64,000 nucleotides of DNA, taken from contig JAACJO010000004.1 in NCBI GenBank assembly GCA_013368445.1, positions 2,046,001 through 2,110,000 of the forward strand, given 5' to 3'. Source of the DNA: Leucocoprinus leucothites. Its lineage: Eukaryota > Basidiomycota > Agaricomycetes > Agaricales > Agaricaceae. The notes under the pieces are model-generated. The model made no database searches, was not told the DNA's origin, and saw only the letters and a program-made list of their open reading frames with translations. Shown in pieces: positions 1 to 12,062 of this stretch. Position 1 is the first letter of the stretch, and the number at the start of each line of letters is the position of its first letter. Made by a program: the position numbers and the translations under genes.

Positions 1-108
1 AGACGCTAGCATCGAGCTGGGTCTTTTATAGAAGTCTCGCATGCAGTATCTGGCCTACTTCTACCGCTCTCGCTCCCTCGCTTGACAGCTTGTTTCCCCT
101 CGCCCTCC

Positions 109-1538
109 ATGATCGACATACCAACCTACCTCATTGTCTACGATGTCTTCTCATTCACGTCTGCCTTCATTCTAGCTACTACTATGATGACCGCTATATG
201 CTCGAAACAGATCTACAGAGGGAAAGGGTGGTACGGTATGATGTCTTGCTGGCTAGTCTACGCCCTGTCCTATGGCCTACTGGTTGGGAGACAAATAGGG
301 CCCGAACCGAACTTCGCCCATTGCTTTATCCAAACAATCTTCATTTACGCAGCCCCCCCTTTGTCAGTTTTCATCTAGACATCTCGCCTCTCTTGTCTTA
401 CCAATCCCGGCGTAGAGTTGCAGTCGGGACATTATGCTTCTATCTCGATGTCAGTGCAGCCAGTGGGTCAGATTGAGGATAGAAAAACTGATTGCGTTGA
501 AGTTCTACCTTGGGAGCTACTGGGATCCCTCTCGCCGTCGTTCACTGCGACCCGGGATCGCATACTTTGTGAGTGGAGTGCTCATAGCATACTGTCCTTG
601 CTGATACAGCTATAGTTACTCTCCCTTCCATGGCTGGTTCACATAGCAATTGATGTTGAAGTTATAATTGTCAGTCAGTTCTGATATCTCGACTATGTCC
701 CCTAATCTCGCTTCGAATCCCATAGATGACTGTAACCAGCACAGCTGATCCTGTCGTTGTTAAGATTGAATCCAACTTGTATTGCCACCTTCAGGAGAAC
801 AGTCGTCCGTTCGTAGTTCACCTCAATAACAACAGTATATCATCGTGACACTGATCCGATATACAGCGGTCTAGTGAACGCGGCCATTGTGATTCTTTCA
901 ATGGTTTTGTTGATACCTCTGGAGGGTACGATGCTCCAATCAAGTTTTGATCGTTACTGAATCAGCTGGCTAGTCTGGACGGGCATACAACTATATCGCT
1001 GCCGAAGTATCCGCATTGGGGAGGATTTCCGACAGTACCTGACTGTCTATTTACGAATCGCCGCATGCACTGTTGTTGCGGCTGCTGCGTTTGGGTGGGT
1101 TAACAGTGCCCTGAGCTTTCTGTGATACGAAATTTACCCAGTTTTCCAGACTCAGCGCAATCACCCTTGCTGATGTAAAAGGAGACAGTCTTGTCCAGGA
1201 CCTCAGCTTTCCTTGCTGTGAGATCACAAGTTTAGACCATGGGATTGAGGATAGAGTACTGACCAAACTTCAGTGTCAATGGCCGTATCTCTCATATTCG
1301 CCACCCAGCAGGTTTGGTTACTCAATTTGGATCCAAAGCGCCTCATTGATCTATTTTGTTCCATCAGGATTTGCTGCGTGTCTGGTTCTGCCGTCCTTCA
1401 TGGTATTCCAGAGTAGACCGGATTGCACCTCGATCTCTTCCCGATGACATAAAGCTTCTTCAAAACAAGCGTACTTTCCAATCAGAGTCCTCGAATTCAA
1501 GCCAATGGCAAGACCATCGGACGCCCATACCTTCGTGA
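109..1538 (+). CDS. Seven-TM receptor-like membrane protein (paralogue A)
   Basis: Multi-exon fungal integral membrane protein, probably receptor-like in the plasma membrane; ligand unknown. The start is the ATG at 109, because the open frame further upstream uses only a TTG. Exon by exon it aligns with the gene at 2442-4172. TM1 and TM2 lie in the first exon with the motif 'GRQIGPEP' between TM2 and TM3. TM3 spans the first junction (acceptor before 'LVAVGT'). TM4 is near 'LPWLVHIAI', then a loop with 'NLYCHL', TM5 'VILSMVLLIPLE', TM6 near 'TVYLRIAACTVV', TM7 'MAVSLIFATQQ', and a last exon 'DLLRVW'. The exons can be joined with introns of 45-60 bases, so the gene looks intact, although the intron at about 931-978 must be spliced to avoid a stop. 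Its cytoplasmic tail is short compared with paralogue B. Family membership is firm; exact borders and function are inferred. Confidence 0.7.
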
Positions 1539-2441
1539 TCCGCTCCAACGAACCCCAGCACAACTCAGCCGTTATTGACCTGGCGTACTGAGGATCCCAT
1601 CCGGGTAACGAAAAGACGAACATCCCATGTTAAAAGGTAGCGGGGTACTCAGTCGTAGGGCATGAGCAGTTGAGGAACTCATCTCATCAGTAGATAAGGA
1701 GTGGTCATAGAACTTTTGACTCAGTTCATGGAGTGTGTTTTGCAGGAATCTTGTGGCTTGAATGCTTATAGGACAATTTTTCCCACCAACATGCTCCTTT
1801 TTAAACCGAAAATTTTCTTCTTCGATATGATCGTCATGTCAAACAAGCTTGAAATGGAAGTAACTCATATCTACTCACGTTGTCCAACAGGATCACGTCT
1901 CACTACCCCAGTTCAGAATGTTCTCCTTTCACTCAGGCTCAATTTGAGCCTTGGGTTCAATAGCTGTATCGCTGCGTCTAGTAGAAACTCTATCAACATA
2001 TCTGAGTCAATTGACCAGAACCATAGCAGACTCTGCGTTAGTGAGGCCAACGGCATCATACGGCCGGGGTGACATGGTTGACACAGGATCACTGATTTAC
2101 TTTCGTCTGCTTCTTTCAAGTTCTCATGGGAAATCAGACAGGGACCCAAGGCACTTAAACTCGCCGTCCACCAATGATGTATGATCGAGCAGTTTGTGTT
2201 GACAGGTGGTGATGTTTATGTAGGGTAAAGAGTTCATAATCTCAATTCAATCCTTCTTCCGCCCCCTCGTCTGTCCCCCTGCTTCCCCTCCGCTTCTTAA
2301 GTACCCATATCTCCGAACACTTACACGACCAGGGACGCTCAACATACAAGATTTTTACGACCTACAGCGCTCCTTTACCTTTAGTCTCCTTCCTTTTCTC
2401 TTCCGAGTCGGCAGGTTTTGATAATCGACATTGTCTGCATC
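1539..2441. other. Intergenic, 0.9 kb
   Basis: Lies between two tandem seven-TM genes and should hold the promoter of the second. The last 180 bases are pyrimidine-rich, as is common upstream of basidiomycete genes. Short open frames on both strands (near 1701-2072 and 1913-2149) resemble no known protein. Nothing else seen. Confidence 0.5.
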
Positions 2442-4172
2442 ATGCCTTCCCATCACTCACTTGTTGTCCTCTTCGATGCAATTGTCCTTGTGGCTACCGT
2501 CCTTGTCCTCTGCACATTCCTCCCAGCAATACTTTCTAGGAACGTCAAGCGAAGTATCGGATGGTACAGCCTGATGACAGCATGGCTAGTCTACTCCTTG
2601 AGTTACGGGTTATTGATAGGGAGGCAGGAAGGACCTGAACCTCCATTCGGATTGTGTCTGTTCCAAACGCTTCTCGTTTACGCCGTTCCTCCACTGTGAG
2701 TCGTTTGGTCATATTCATATCTCCAACTGACTGATTGCGAGAAAAGAGTATCAACAGGGATGACTTGCTATTACATTGAAGTGAGTACACAGTCAGCGCA
2801 ACCTCGTGAATGCTCGATTTTTGAACATGATTCTAGTTCTACCTCATAGTATCTGGGTTGAGGTCGGGAAACCCACGGCCATACAGCTCCTGGAGGACAT
2901 TTTGGGTGAGTTGGATCACGTCCGTTTCTGCACACCATGGTTGACCTTAATTTCAAGCTGGTCGTTCTCCCTTGGCTAGTGTTCTTTGCTATTATTCTTG
3001 AGGTGGTGCTGGTAAATACAACGAGCTTAACAGTTCAATCGTCGAGAGTCCTGATCAAGAACAGCTTGTTTTCCCAGGAAAGCGAGTTAATCTTGTGGAA
3101 CGAGCGGGGAATAATTTTTATTGTCATCTGGGAAACGGTATCCCGTGAGTAGCCAAAATATTATATTTCCTGTCGCTTCCTTTTGCCTGACCATTCTGTG
3201 TGGTGAATACAGGAACCTCGTATCGGCGAGTACGGTGATAGCAAATATGGTCATCCTACTTCCTCTTGAAGGTGGTTGCCTGCTATATAAGGCTGTTGAC
3301 CGAGTCACTGACTATGGGGTTCTTCACAGTCTGGACCGGTTATATGATGTATCGCAACTGGGACGTCTTCAGGCGCCTGAGTCGAACAGATCGTCAAATA
3401 TTCCTCACTGTGTACCTGCGCTTGATGTTTTGCACCCTCGCTGCGATAGTAGCTTTCGCGTGAGCCCCAGGAACAGCTTCTATGGAAAGGTCGGCAGAAC
3501 CATAACACCCGCTTTAGGTTTTCAATGCTGGCCTTTGTATTTCCGCAACCAGATACAACGAGCATCGTGTATCCAACTCGTGAGATTTCTTTTCCAAGCC
3601 CTCTTCCCGGCCATGAAATTAACAAAGACTAGTCCCCATTTTCATTGCTTTTGCATTCGGCACACAAAAGGTATTAATTGCTCATTCCTGGAATCGTGAG
3701 CTTCGCATTGCTAAAAATGCATCCTCAGGACCTCCTCAGAGCCTGGCAATTCTGGCGACCTCAAAGACCATACGGCTCAATCATCTTCAACAGCGGCAGT
3801 AGCAACATCGATATTACGACCAATATCTACACATCATGGGGTGCAGTGACAAGTGAAAGCACAACTACGTCCGGGACAGCATCTCAGATCCAAAAACCGA
3901 TAGCAACGGACGGCCGTTTGCTTGGGACAACAGGAACAGTCATCCTCTCCGGGGTTTCTGACCCCGAGGCCCTCTCGACTACCACACCAGGAGTCGCAGA
4001 AAAACCCTCGACTGCCGATGTACTAACAGCTTCTCGCCCATTAGTCTATTTCGCTGAGCCGCCATCGAACATACGAGGTCCACAGCCTCAACAGCTAGAA
4101 GAAAATATAAAATCTGAACACGACCGACAATCGGAGTCCCGGCTACCATTTTCGAGCCCTTCGAGCGTGTGA
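2442..4172 (+). CDS. Seven-TM receptor-like membrane protein (paralogue B)
   Basis: Best-preserved member of the three-gene seven-TM family in the window. The ATG at 2442 opens an exon with TM1, TM2 and the motif 'GRQEGPEP'. Later exons give TM3 ('STGMTCYYIE'), a charged loop, TM4 ('LVVLPWLVFFAIILEVVL'), an extracellular-type loop with 'NNFYCHLGNGIP', TM5 ('VIANMVILLPLE'), a loop starting 'VWTGYMMYRN', TM6 ('TVYLRLMFCTLAAIVAFA') and TM7 ending 'FGTQK'. The final exon begins 'DLLRAWQFWRPQ' and carries a Ser/Thr-rich tail of about 150 residues, likely cytoplasmic and a possible phosphorylation region. About nine exons. An intron at about 3271-3326 must be removed to join TM5 to 'VWTG'. Tandem to paralogue A and convergent with the MFS gene at 5102. 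Ligand and coupling unknown; a GPCR-like role is inference. Confidence 0.75.
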
Positions 4173-5101
4173 TCTGCCCGCCCAGGTCAACCATTACGTT
4201 CTTTTCTTGACACACACACGTGGACATCGACTTGGACATTCTTGTAGCACTACATAGGAAATAATTGTATTATTTGATTCACTATAATTTCTTGACTACG
4301 GTAATCGAGTACTTATCATTTACTTTGTACGATTGTATTAAACTTAGACTAACGTGTGTCGTTTAAATCAGGCCTCCTGGGCGGTGACTGATCGAACTTA
4401 GGAAGTTCCCCTGTCATTGAAGGCTGCGGGTGCGCCTGATGACCACTAAGATAGCATTTTCCCTGGTTTTGACATTGAATAGCATTACGTGCCACATATA
4501 CAGACTTTTAAAAGACAACCCGAGGCAATTCTTGTCAAGCGCAGCCTGGGTCGTCAATTACCACACAATTCAGAATCCGGTGCTCTATTCAAACCCCAGG
4601 AGTAACTTACGTAAAGGCGCTTGGGTAAATAGGGCGCCTCAGGGAAAACTGGGAAAAACCAACCGAAAAGCATTACGACGATGGGTAAAATATACAAGAC
4701 TTCACAACTCTACTGTCAGCGCCCAGACATTGGCATTTGCTAAGGCGTGTCATTTCACACTGCTGACAGAACGAGTATAAATTATTTTGATCGAGAACGA
4801 CAAAAGGGGAGATTATGTTTCACGCGGATTGCCGCTCCCTTGACCGTTGATGGTGCTGAACTGACCAAAAGTTGATGGTCTCTTCCGAGGAATCACTAAA
4901 GTCATGGCTTACGGATCAAATGGGGCGGCAATAAGACATGAGAGGGGGCCGAGAGATTACAGGAGTAAAGCGTAATAACATAGCAACAAGATGAAAATTA
5001 AAACATTACCAGTGTAAAAAAGCAAGATAGAAAGCAAAGCCGAGACAAACGCAGAGTTCCGAAGTATACAGTACATAGCATTAAATGGTGGAGAGTGTGA
5101 G
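4173..5101. other. Intergenic, 0.9 kb, between convergent genes
   Basis: Contains the 3' ends of the seven-TM gene and the MFS gene. A plus-strand open frame of about 110 codons near 4442-4780 has no recognisable motif and no supporting context, so it is not called. Confidence 0.45.
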
Positions 5102-7463
5102 TTAAGGCCGTGAATCTGCTGTTTCAGCGCCCGCAATTTGTGTCCTTGGCGGCGAACTACCAACGCCACTGTATTTATAGGCACTGGTCGTGGTTCTGCC
5201 TCTATCTGTCTCTTGGCGAGACAGTGATTCTTGCCCATCCACGACAGTGACGTCATCACTGTGCCGAATGTTAAAGGAATGAGCCTCGACATCAGGATCA
5301 GTAGTGTTTGCTGGGGTGTAAGGTGCAGCAGGCGAGGGCCAGACAGCTGCAAGCAGTATGACAATGATGAAGAGAAGACAAGCGGCTAGAACGAATATTG
5401 CTTGCGGAAAAGACGCCACCGTTGCGCCATAAGTAGCTGCATAGATGGTCGGCTGTCTCTAGCAATGAGTAATGCAGTGAGGGAACGAAGAGGAGGGGGA
5501 CTGACTGAAATGATGTGTGCGATGGCATTCAACACACCCAGTGCACCAAACAGCGTGCCCGCCTGATCGGAAACGCCCAAAACATGCAGACATATTGCTC
5601 CAAGGGATTGCAAAGCTGGGTTGCCGCCACTTGTGAAGGAGGACATGCATGATAGGGCGACGAAGAGAGGTTGAGAGTTGTTGGACACGGCGGCGACGAG
5701 TGCATCTGCCAACCCATCAACGAACAGGGAAATCTGTGCGAGATACTTGTCGAACACAAGCTCTGCTGCGATATCTGATGGAGAAGGCTGAGTTCCCGGA
5801 GGTAAGGTGCGCTTGGGCTTTAGGTAGTGGATGATGACTGAGAAAGAGAATCAGCATGTCAAGACGAGTTAGGTCAGAGGAAAGATTACTTGGAAGCACG
5901 ACAAGCAAGTTGAGGGCTCTGGAAATCCACAAAGTGGACATATAGTATCCAAGCTTGATTTGAGATGATGAGCATCCAGGATATCTCGATTTTTGTGCTA
6001 GTGTACCTGTGCAGTTGTCCAGGAATATACGTGTTGGGCATAGAGATACTTGGCCGCATAAATTCCCTAATCTCTGTTCAGCAGAGCTATTAGTATCAAG
6101 TAGTAACTGCTTACGATGGAAATACAGTATATGAAGAAGCTCAATCCCACGAGAGTCATGTTCCAGCTCCTCTTATTCGTTCCTGGGATCTGTTTCGGAG
6201 AAAATATGGCAATCGGGGAGAGGAGGGCGGTCATAAATTTCTTCAATAAACGCCGTGAAGCTTCGATAGGGGAAGTTTTGAGGTCTAGGAAATCGTTGGA
6301 GTAGGTATTCGCCTCTTCATGAGATGGGAATTTTGATTCGGGGCAGATGAAAAGTAGATAAAGAATGGTGCAAATAAGGAGTGTAATGCTAGAGTAGAAG
6401 AAAGAGTCGCTGTATCCTGTTTTAGGAAGGAAGAGACCGCTAAACTGTAGAAAAGATGAGCTCAGTCTTATATAGAAATACGGAAAAGCTTACCCAAGGG
6501 CCGAATGAGAGTCCTACGAAGACAATGCCTTGGATAGTGGAGAATATTCGTGATCTAATTCTGGTAAGAACGGTGGCGTGCTAAAGGGACTGATTCTGAC
6601 CTTGAGCCTGGCCTTGTGCAATCGGTAACATAACTAAAATAGGAAGAGTTGGTGCAAGTTAACTTTGATAGCAGGAAGCACGCACGCGTGGAAGACGCCG
6701 TTGAAAGTAGAAAGACCGCCAACGAAACCCTCGGCAATGGGACCGACTAGAATTAGCCGCTCAGCATGTCGAGCGAAAAATGTATTTGGCCGCATGACGA
6801 GTACAAATACGGCTTCCCTGTCCAAGGATAAGTTCGCATTCAATTTGGGTGGCTGAAGATGCGCACATCAAGAGTGCTCCTGAAATGAAGAGAATGAAAA
6901 TGGGCTTGCGCCCATGGGTATCTCCGAGTCGACTCCAGAAGCCGGTCGAAATAGCACTAAGCACGCTCATGACAGTAACCACGGCTGATGGGAGGCAGGG
7001 TCGTCAGTTTCACAGACAGCTGGAAGAAAGTAAGATGGACAGACCTGCTTGAATTCGTGCTGCCCGCGCCTGGACCTCAGAGCTCCCGCATTCTGCCAAA
7101 TCGGTGAAGTCGGTGTCCGTTCCTCCTTCATTAAGTGCCCGACACGCAATGGCTTTGTAAACCTGAATTCTCGGGGATGCGGTGATTCCGCGCTGAAACA
7201 TCAAATGTGAGCATATGTAGAACCAATGGAGGGAGATCCACATGCCGACATGGAGAAAACAAGCACAACAGGTATCAACCTTGCACCCAAGCATAGGTAT
7301 GAGTAACGACTCTGTGGTCAGGTAGGTATGTGGGTACACACCAGTAAGTATGGGCTTTCCATCGGCTAGAAGGCTGTGAAGGCGTTCTTGGGCGCGGTTC
7401 AGTATTTCCCGGGAGGAGGGCATCCTCCTCGTCGTCATGGGGGGAGAGAGGTGTATGGCTCAT
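5102..7463 (-). CDS. Major facilitator superfamily transporter (1)
   Basis: Twelve-TM-type MFS permease, probably a plasma or vacuolar membrane proton-coupled exporter; substrate unknown. The start is the ATG at 7463, giving an acidic cytoplasmic N-terminus ('SPHDDEEDALLPG'). Signature pieces on the minus strand: 'RGITASPRIQVYKAIACRAL' after TM1, the MFS loop 2-3 motif 'SRLGDTHGRKPI' (about 6940-6900), 'VGPIAEGFVGGLSTFN', 'DCTRPGSRSR', and a last TM 'AIFVLAACLLFIIVILLAAV' before a hydrophilic tail of about 75 residues. At least ten exons; several borders, especially around TM1, are not resolved. It is a paralogue of the MFS gene at 25474-28140, sharing the 'RG.T..PR..V' and 'P.A.......G..ST' signatures. 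Convergent with the seven-TM gene upstream and divergent from the BAR-like gene. Confidence 0.75.
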
Positions 7464-8003
7464 TGTCACAACGTGCGGGATACTCGCTTGCTTGTATTTT
7501 GTTTATCTGATAAGTGACAACCGTTCCCACGAACTTACATATCAGATAATCGGCCGAGCTAGTGTCCGCTGCTCCGATAGTAAGTAGTCTCTCCCCATGG
7601 GCAGAAGAGCCTGAGACTGGCACCACGCGCTGCGGTAGTGTCACGCTACTATGTGTAACATTGCCCGGCGTTATCGGCGCCTGCCTGGAATTCGCTTGGC
7701 TAGACTGGCGTGTTTTCAACGACGCGGGTCTCGGTCACTCGGTACTAGCACAGTACGGCAGTGCGGCAGAAACCCAGTTTCCTTGGACTACAAGATAACA
7801 GGAAAGACTGTATACGGTGTCTCTGATACCTTAGATATGCTTCGGCAGGAGAAACTTCCAAAAGCTGCAAAGGCGCTTTGAACTGACATGCTGATGGCGT
7901 GCGAACCACATACTATAATTAACCTACTCTGATCAGCGACCACTTCTTCGGCGACAACCAGCTTCCTCTCCTCATTGCACATTTCCCGTCGGTCTTTGAC
8001 TCC
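7464..8003. promoter_or_regulatory. Divergent promoter region, MFS (1) / BAR-like gene
   Basis: 540 bases between two divergent start codons. No specific element can be named. The reading frame of the downstream gene stays open upstream of 8004 for about 30 codons (from about 7931), so part of this stretch may be an additional 5' coding exon. Confidence 0.4.
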
Positions 8004-11000
8004 ATGAACAACATACTTTCATCTGTAGCGAGTATCACGACAGGAAACTCAGCCCTACAACCGTCACTTCCCGTGGCAGAGAGGGCAGACATTCACAAAT
8101 CTTGCAAGTCCTTGGAAATACTGCTCAATGTCCTCAACGACTATTGTGAAGCGGCAACTGCTATTGTAACACTCCAAAAGAAACTCGCGAAAGCCTTGCG
8201 CGAAACTGCCGGTTCAAAAGTCACAAATGAGACTGCTGGTACGTGAGCCCGATTGTAACCAGGTAACTAAACCGATCAAGCTTATATGGCCGAACAGGGA
8301 ACGCGCTTAACGCAAGCGCGCATATATTTGAGACTCGTGCCGAAGTTGACGCCAAATTCGTCAAGATTGCTGACAAGGAATACGACACCATTAGTACAGA
8401 AGTCAAGAGGTGGTTCAAGAAGCTCGCTGTGCGTGCTCTCTCCCTTGGTGGGCTTCCACCCTGAAGCCAGGGTCAGAATCTTGACCTGAGTTGCGTCACA
8501 GAAAGAAGAGAAAGCTCACGATGAACGCATTGCTAACGCCAACGCAAAAATTAAACAAGCAGGTCACTCAACTTGGCTTTGTCTGAAGATCTTAATGCTG
8601 ATATACATTTTCCAGGCGCTAACTTTGAGAAAAAGTCCAGGAAGAAGTCTATAGACGCTCAAGATGAGCACTCGAGATACATTCATCTCATAAGTACCCT
8701 TGGCCCAGAAATTACCCAGGAGAAATAGTACGTACCATAGCCCAAGTTACAAATCTCAACATGGGCCTTATAAGTCCTCTGATAGCAACCATTTGAACCA
8801 AACGACGCAAAGGCACACAACAACCATATATAGCGTTGCAGCATGCCTTTCCCGCATCGCAGACACGGAGTGGGTTCGCTCCTGCGAGTGTGTACGCAGG
8901 TTTGCGCCAACAGTTGGTCCATTAGGAGAGTGGAGATCGCTCTGCGAAGGTGGATGGTCGAAAGACATACCAGGTGACCTCGTCAACCTTGACGAGAAGC
9001 CCCAGGATAACCTTAGGCTTAATACCATTAAAGAAAGGGTGGAGGTCGAGGAAGAAGTTGATGAGAGGGATGGCAATCAACGATCCAACCAACCGCCGCA
9101 AGACCACCAGAACTATGAACATACCCCACCTACAGGATACCGACGCCCCGAAGGCGATCCTCCAAGTTCTGATCTACAACCGCTCACATATCTCAATCCG
9201 CCTCGAAGCGAACGAGAGCTTACAACTCCCACGTCCGCATCATATCCTTCTCAAGCCCAGTCACCATCCTCTGGAAATTCACCAATTCTTCCGCGATACC
9301 CACAAAACTTGTCTCACGACAGCACAACTTCTCTTCACCCTCCATCAACTCCCACACATCTTCCGCCTCCAACCACCTCCGCATCGTCACCAGGAAATAC
9401 ATCCAGACAGAAATCCGTCTCACCAGCAGCTTCAGCCTCGGCCTCTCCTCATATCCCTACCCAAGAATACACGTCTGAACGTGACTATACCAACAACCTC
9501 CGCCCTCCTGATCCACCCCATCAGTACCCCCAGCCTCGGTCTAGAGATGAAAGTCCTACAGGTAACGATCGTCGCCTATTTTCAGATCCAGCCACGGGAT
9601 CCGTTCGTTCTCTCTCTGCGTTTCCTGCCCTCCTACACACTTCCCGCTCCCTCCACCAAGAGCGAAAGATGCGCCTGCTCCTACCAGTGTCACACCATCT
9701 GTGAGTGCTATCGCGGAGAGCAGAGAGGAGCCGACGTATGCAGCCCGGGAGAGGATAAGTGAAAGTCCATCGCCTCTTGAGTACCCGGACAACCGTCGGA
9801 GAGATGACCATGATAATGCACCCCCGCCGTCACAGCTTCAACAGCCACGTCGAGCTAGTGGTGGTGATGATCGTCATCGGGACCGACAACCACCGAATAC
9901 AACGTCAGGTGTTTCCCAAGATACGACTACTACATCCCACGTGTATGGTCTCCGGCCAGAAAACTTCAATATAAATGCCAATATCATCCCAGGGCGAGGA
10001 GAGTTTCGAGCGAAGGATTTTGGAGTATTGCGTGAAGAAAGTGGTGGTAGCGTAACTACGAGAGCTCGTACCTTCAGTGGAGGTGTACCTGCCCCGCCAG
10101 AAATTCATTTCGAATTTCCTTCTGCGTCTGTACCTTCGCAGAAACGGAGTAGCATTATCGAAAGAGTGGATGCAGCAACAAGTGGAACTGGTAGCATTGT
10201 TACGGCCATGAAAACCCGATACTCGAATGCTGTAAGCATTTCTACCCCATTGTCTCTGTAAACACGGACTGGCACTGACTATATGCGTGTTCAAGTCTGG
10301 TACTCGCTCCCCACCACCTCACGTTGGTGATCTGCCACGTCTACACACGAGCGTTACCGAGATAGCGAACCGCTATCAACAGCCACCTTCGCAAGATATA
10401 GCTGCCACTCAATCTACAACGCATGTATCTAGTGGCAGCATCACAGACGCGAGAGAATCGCGGGAACACCAATCCCCGAGGGTAAAGCAATCTCCTTTAC
10501 GACCTTTGACCAAGACTCCACCTCCTCCCATTGCTCGACATACCTCAAATCCCACCACGCCAGAAAAGAATGCACTACGCCAGCACGTATCTTCACCCTC
10601 CCAGACTCCCACGTCCTCCCCTCGACCGTTACCGAATCCTGGCATGCCTGGGATGAGAGCTTCTGTTGATGGATCTGAAGATCAACGAGCACAGTGGCGT
10701 CGCGTGGAAGCCAGAGAGAGGGAATTGCGAGAGCGTGAACAGGAGATTACCATGCGAGAACGCGAAATAGAGCGAGATAGAGCGAGGCTAGTGGCACTTC
10801 AGGAGGGTCTGGCACCGTCTTCTGCGAGTGCGAATAGTTCTGAGCATGGTGGTGGTCATAGTACTGGAGATGCAAAAGACATAGCAACGAGTTCGCAGAG
10901 CGGTGGTCAGCTCTTTCCTCGCCCAAGGAGAATATCGTTTCGCCGATCACGACAAGATTCTCAACCGAAAACTCCCCAGCTACGACAAGAACAGTTACAC

Positions 11001-11576
11001 CCACCCTCATCACCTGGGAATCTGAACCCTTCTATTTCGAACCCAAGCTTGAGAGAAAGACACCAGTCAAATCATTCTTATAGCTCACCTCCCCCCTCGT
11101 CCTCGTCGAACAATCAAGATCATGGTTCCTCATCATACCTCAGCCGATCGACTGGCTCTCCTCCACCACAAGGCCAGCAAGAGAAGAAAGGAGGTTGGAT
11201 GAAGAGACTTAGCATGCCAGTGGGAAATGCCCTGCCGTTCTCTCTGGATTCTTCCAAACGCAATATCAACAATTCTAATAGCTCGACATCGAGCAATCAG
11301 AATGTGGGCGTTAAAGCTCTTGGTGCTGGAATCGTGGGCGGGAGGGGTATTAATGAGAGAAGAAATTCCGCTGTGGCTTTGGGAATTGGAGTTCGCGATG
11401 GTCGAGACGAGAGCAGGGAATATGGGTACACAGAGACGTCACAACAAGGGCAAAGAGTTCAAGAACAGGATGGTGGGCGTCTTGGGAATCTGGGACTTGG
11501 ACTTGGTAGGAAGAGTTATGACGCTAGTCGGAGCGCGTCGAATTTGAATCTGGGACTCGGGAGAACCAGGTACTAG
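8004..11576 (+). CDS. BAR/IMD-like membrane-remodelling protein with long disordered tail
   Basis: Seven exons: 8004-8238, 8298-8428, 8502-8562, 8616-8727, 8786-9561, 9663-10231 and 10296-11576; all junctions keep frame. The first five exons give about 240 mostly helical, Lys/Glu-rich residues ('LQKKLAKAL', 'EVDAKFVKIADKEY', 'KEEKAHDERI'), consistent with a BAR, IMD or Ivy1-type curved coiled coil that binds phospholipid membranes. After this come roughly 800 residues of Pro/Ser/Gln/Arg-rich low-complexity sequence, interrupted by one strongly charged helix near 10680-10790 ('REREQEITMREREIERDRAR'), likely a coiled coil. The C-terminus has Gly/Leu repeats ('LGLGLGRKS', 'NLGLGRTRY'). The ATG at 8004 is the first clear start, but the open frame extends upstream, so the true N-terminus may be longer. 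The BAR/IMD call rests on residue pattern only. Confidence 0.65.
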
Positions 11577-12062
11577 GACCTGGACACTCTGTTTTATCCT
11601 TGCATCGATATCTCTATGCATATGCTATTTTCGTTTTTTTATCTCGTAAAACTGTCCCAGACGCGATATATACCAGTATGCTGGAGTGACTGGCCTTTTG
11701 ATACCCTTTTAACAATGTAGTTCTGTTATATACCATGGGCCGACACGGATTGTGATCGCGCGGACCCTCAGTTGAGAAATTTTACTGCTTTTAGCGGTCA
11801 ACATGACTAGCAGCTTCGCATAAACTTGATGGGTATTACAGGTATATGATACGATAAGCTATTGATCTTGGTCGCGGTAAATCACATTAAACAATGTACA
11901 AAGCGTCAAGTCAAGCGGTCAACATTATAAGGCATGGCCCGCTACTTCTCCTCTGCTTTTTTTGCGCTGCGGAGTCTTCTCGAAAAATTCCAGACAAAAC
12001 TGTGACTAGGAAGAGGTCAGGTAAGTGATTGGCACAGGTTTCGGGAAACTCACGAGCAAAGT
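11577..12062. other. Intergenic between convergent genes
   Basis: 3' flanks of the BAR-like gene and GTPase A. A possible extra 3' exon of GTPase A (reading 'FFEKTPQRKK' on the minus strand near 11975-11950) is conceivable but not needed, since the frame already stops at 12063. Confidence 0.4.

Noticed and set aside
900..1100. Apparent stop in seven-TM paralogue A suggesting a pseudogene
   Set aside because: Comparison with paralogue B shows the stop lies inside a 48-base intron present at the same place in both genes.
4430..4780. Open frame of 110 codons between convergent genes
   Set aside because: No motif, no good start context, no paralogue in the window.
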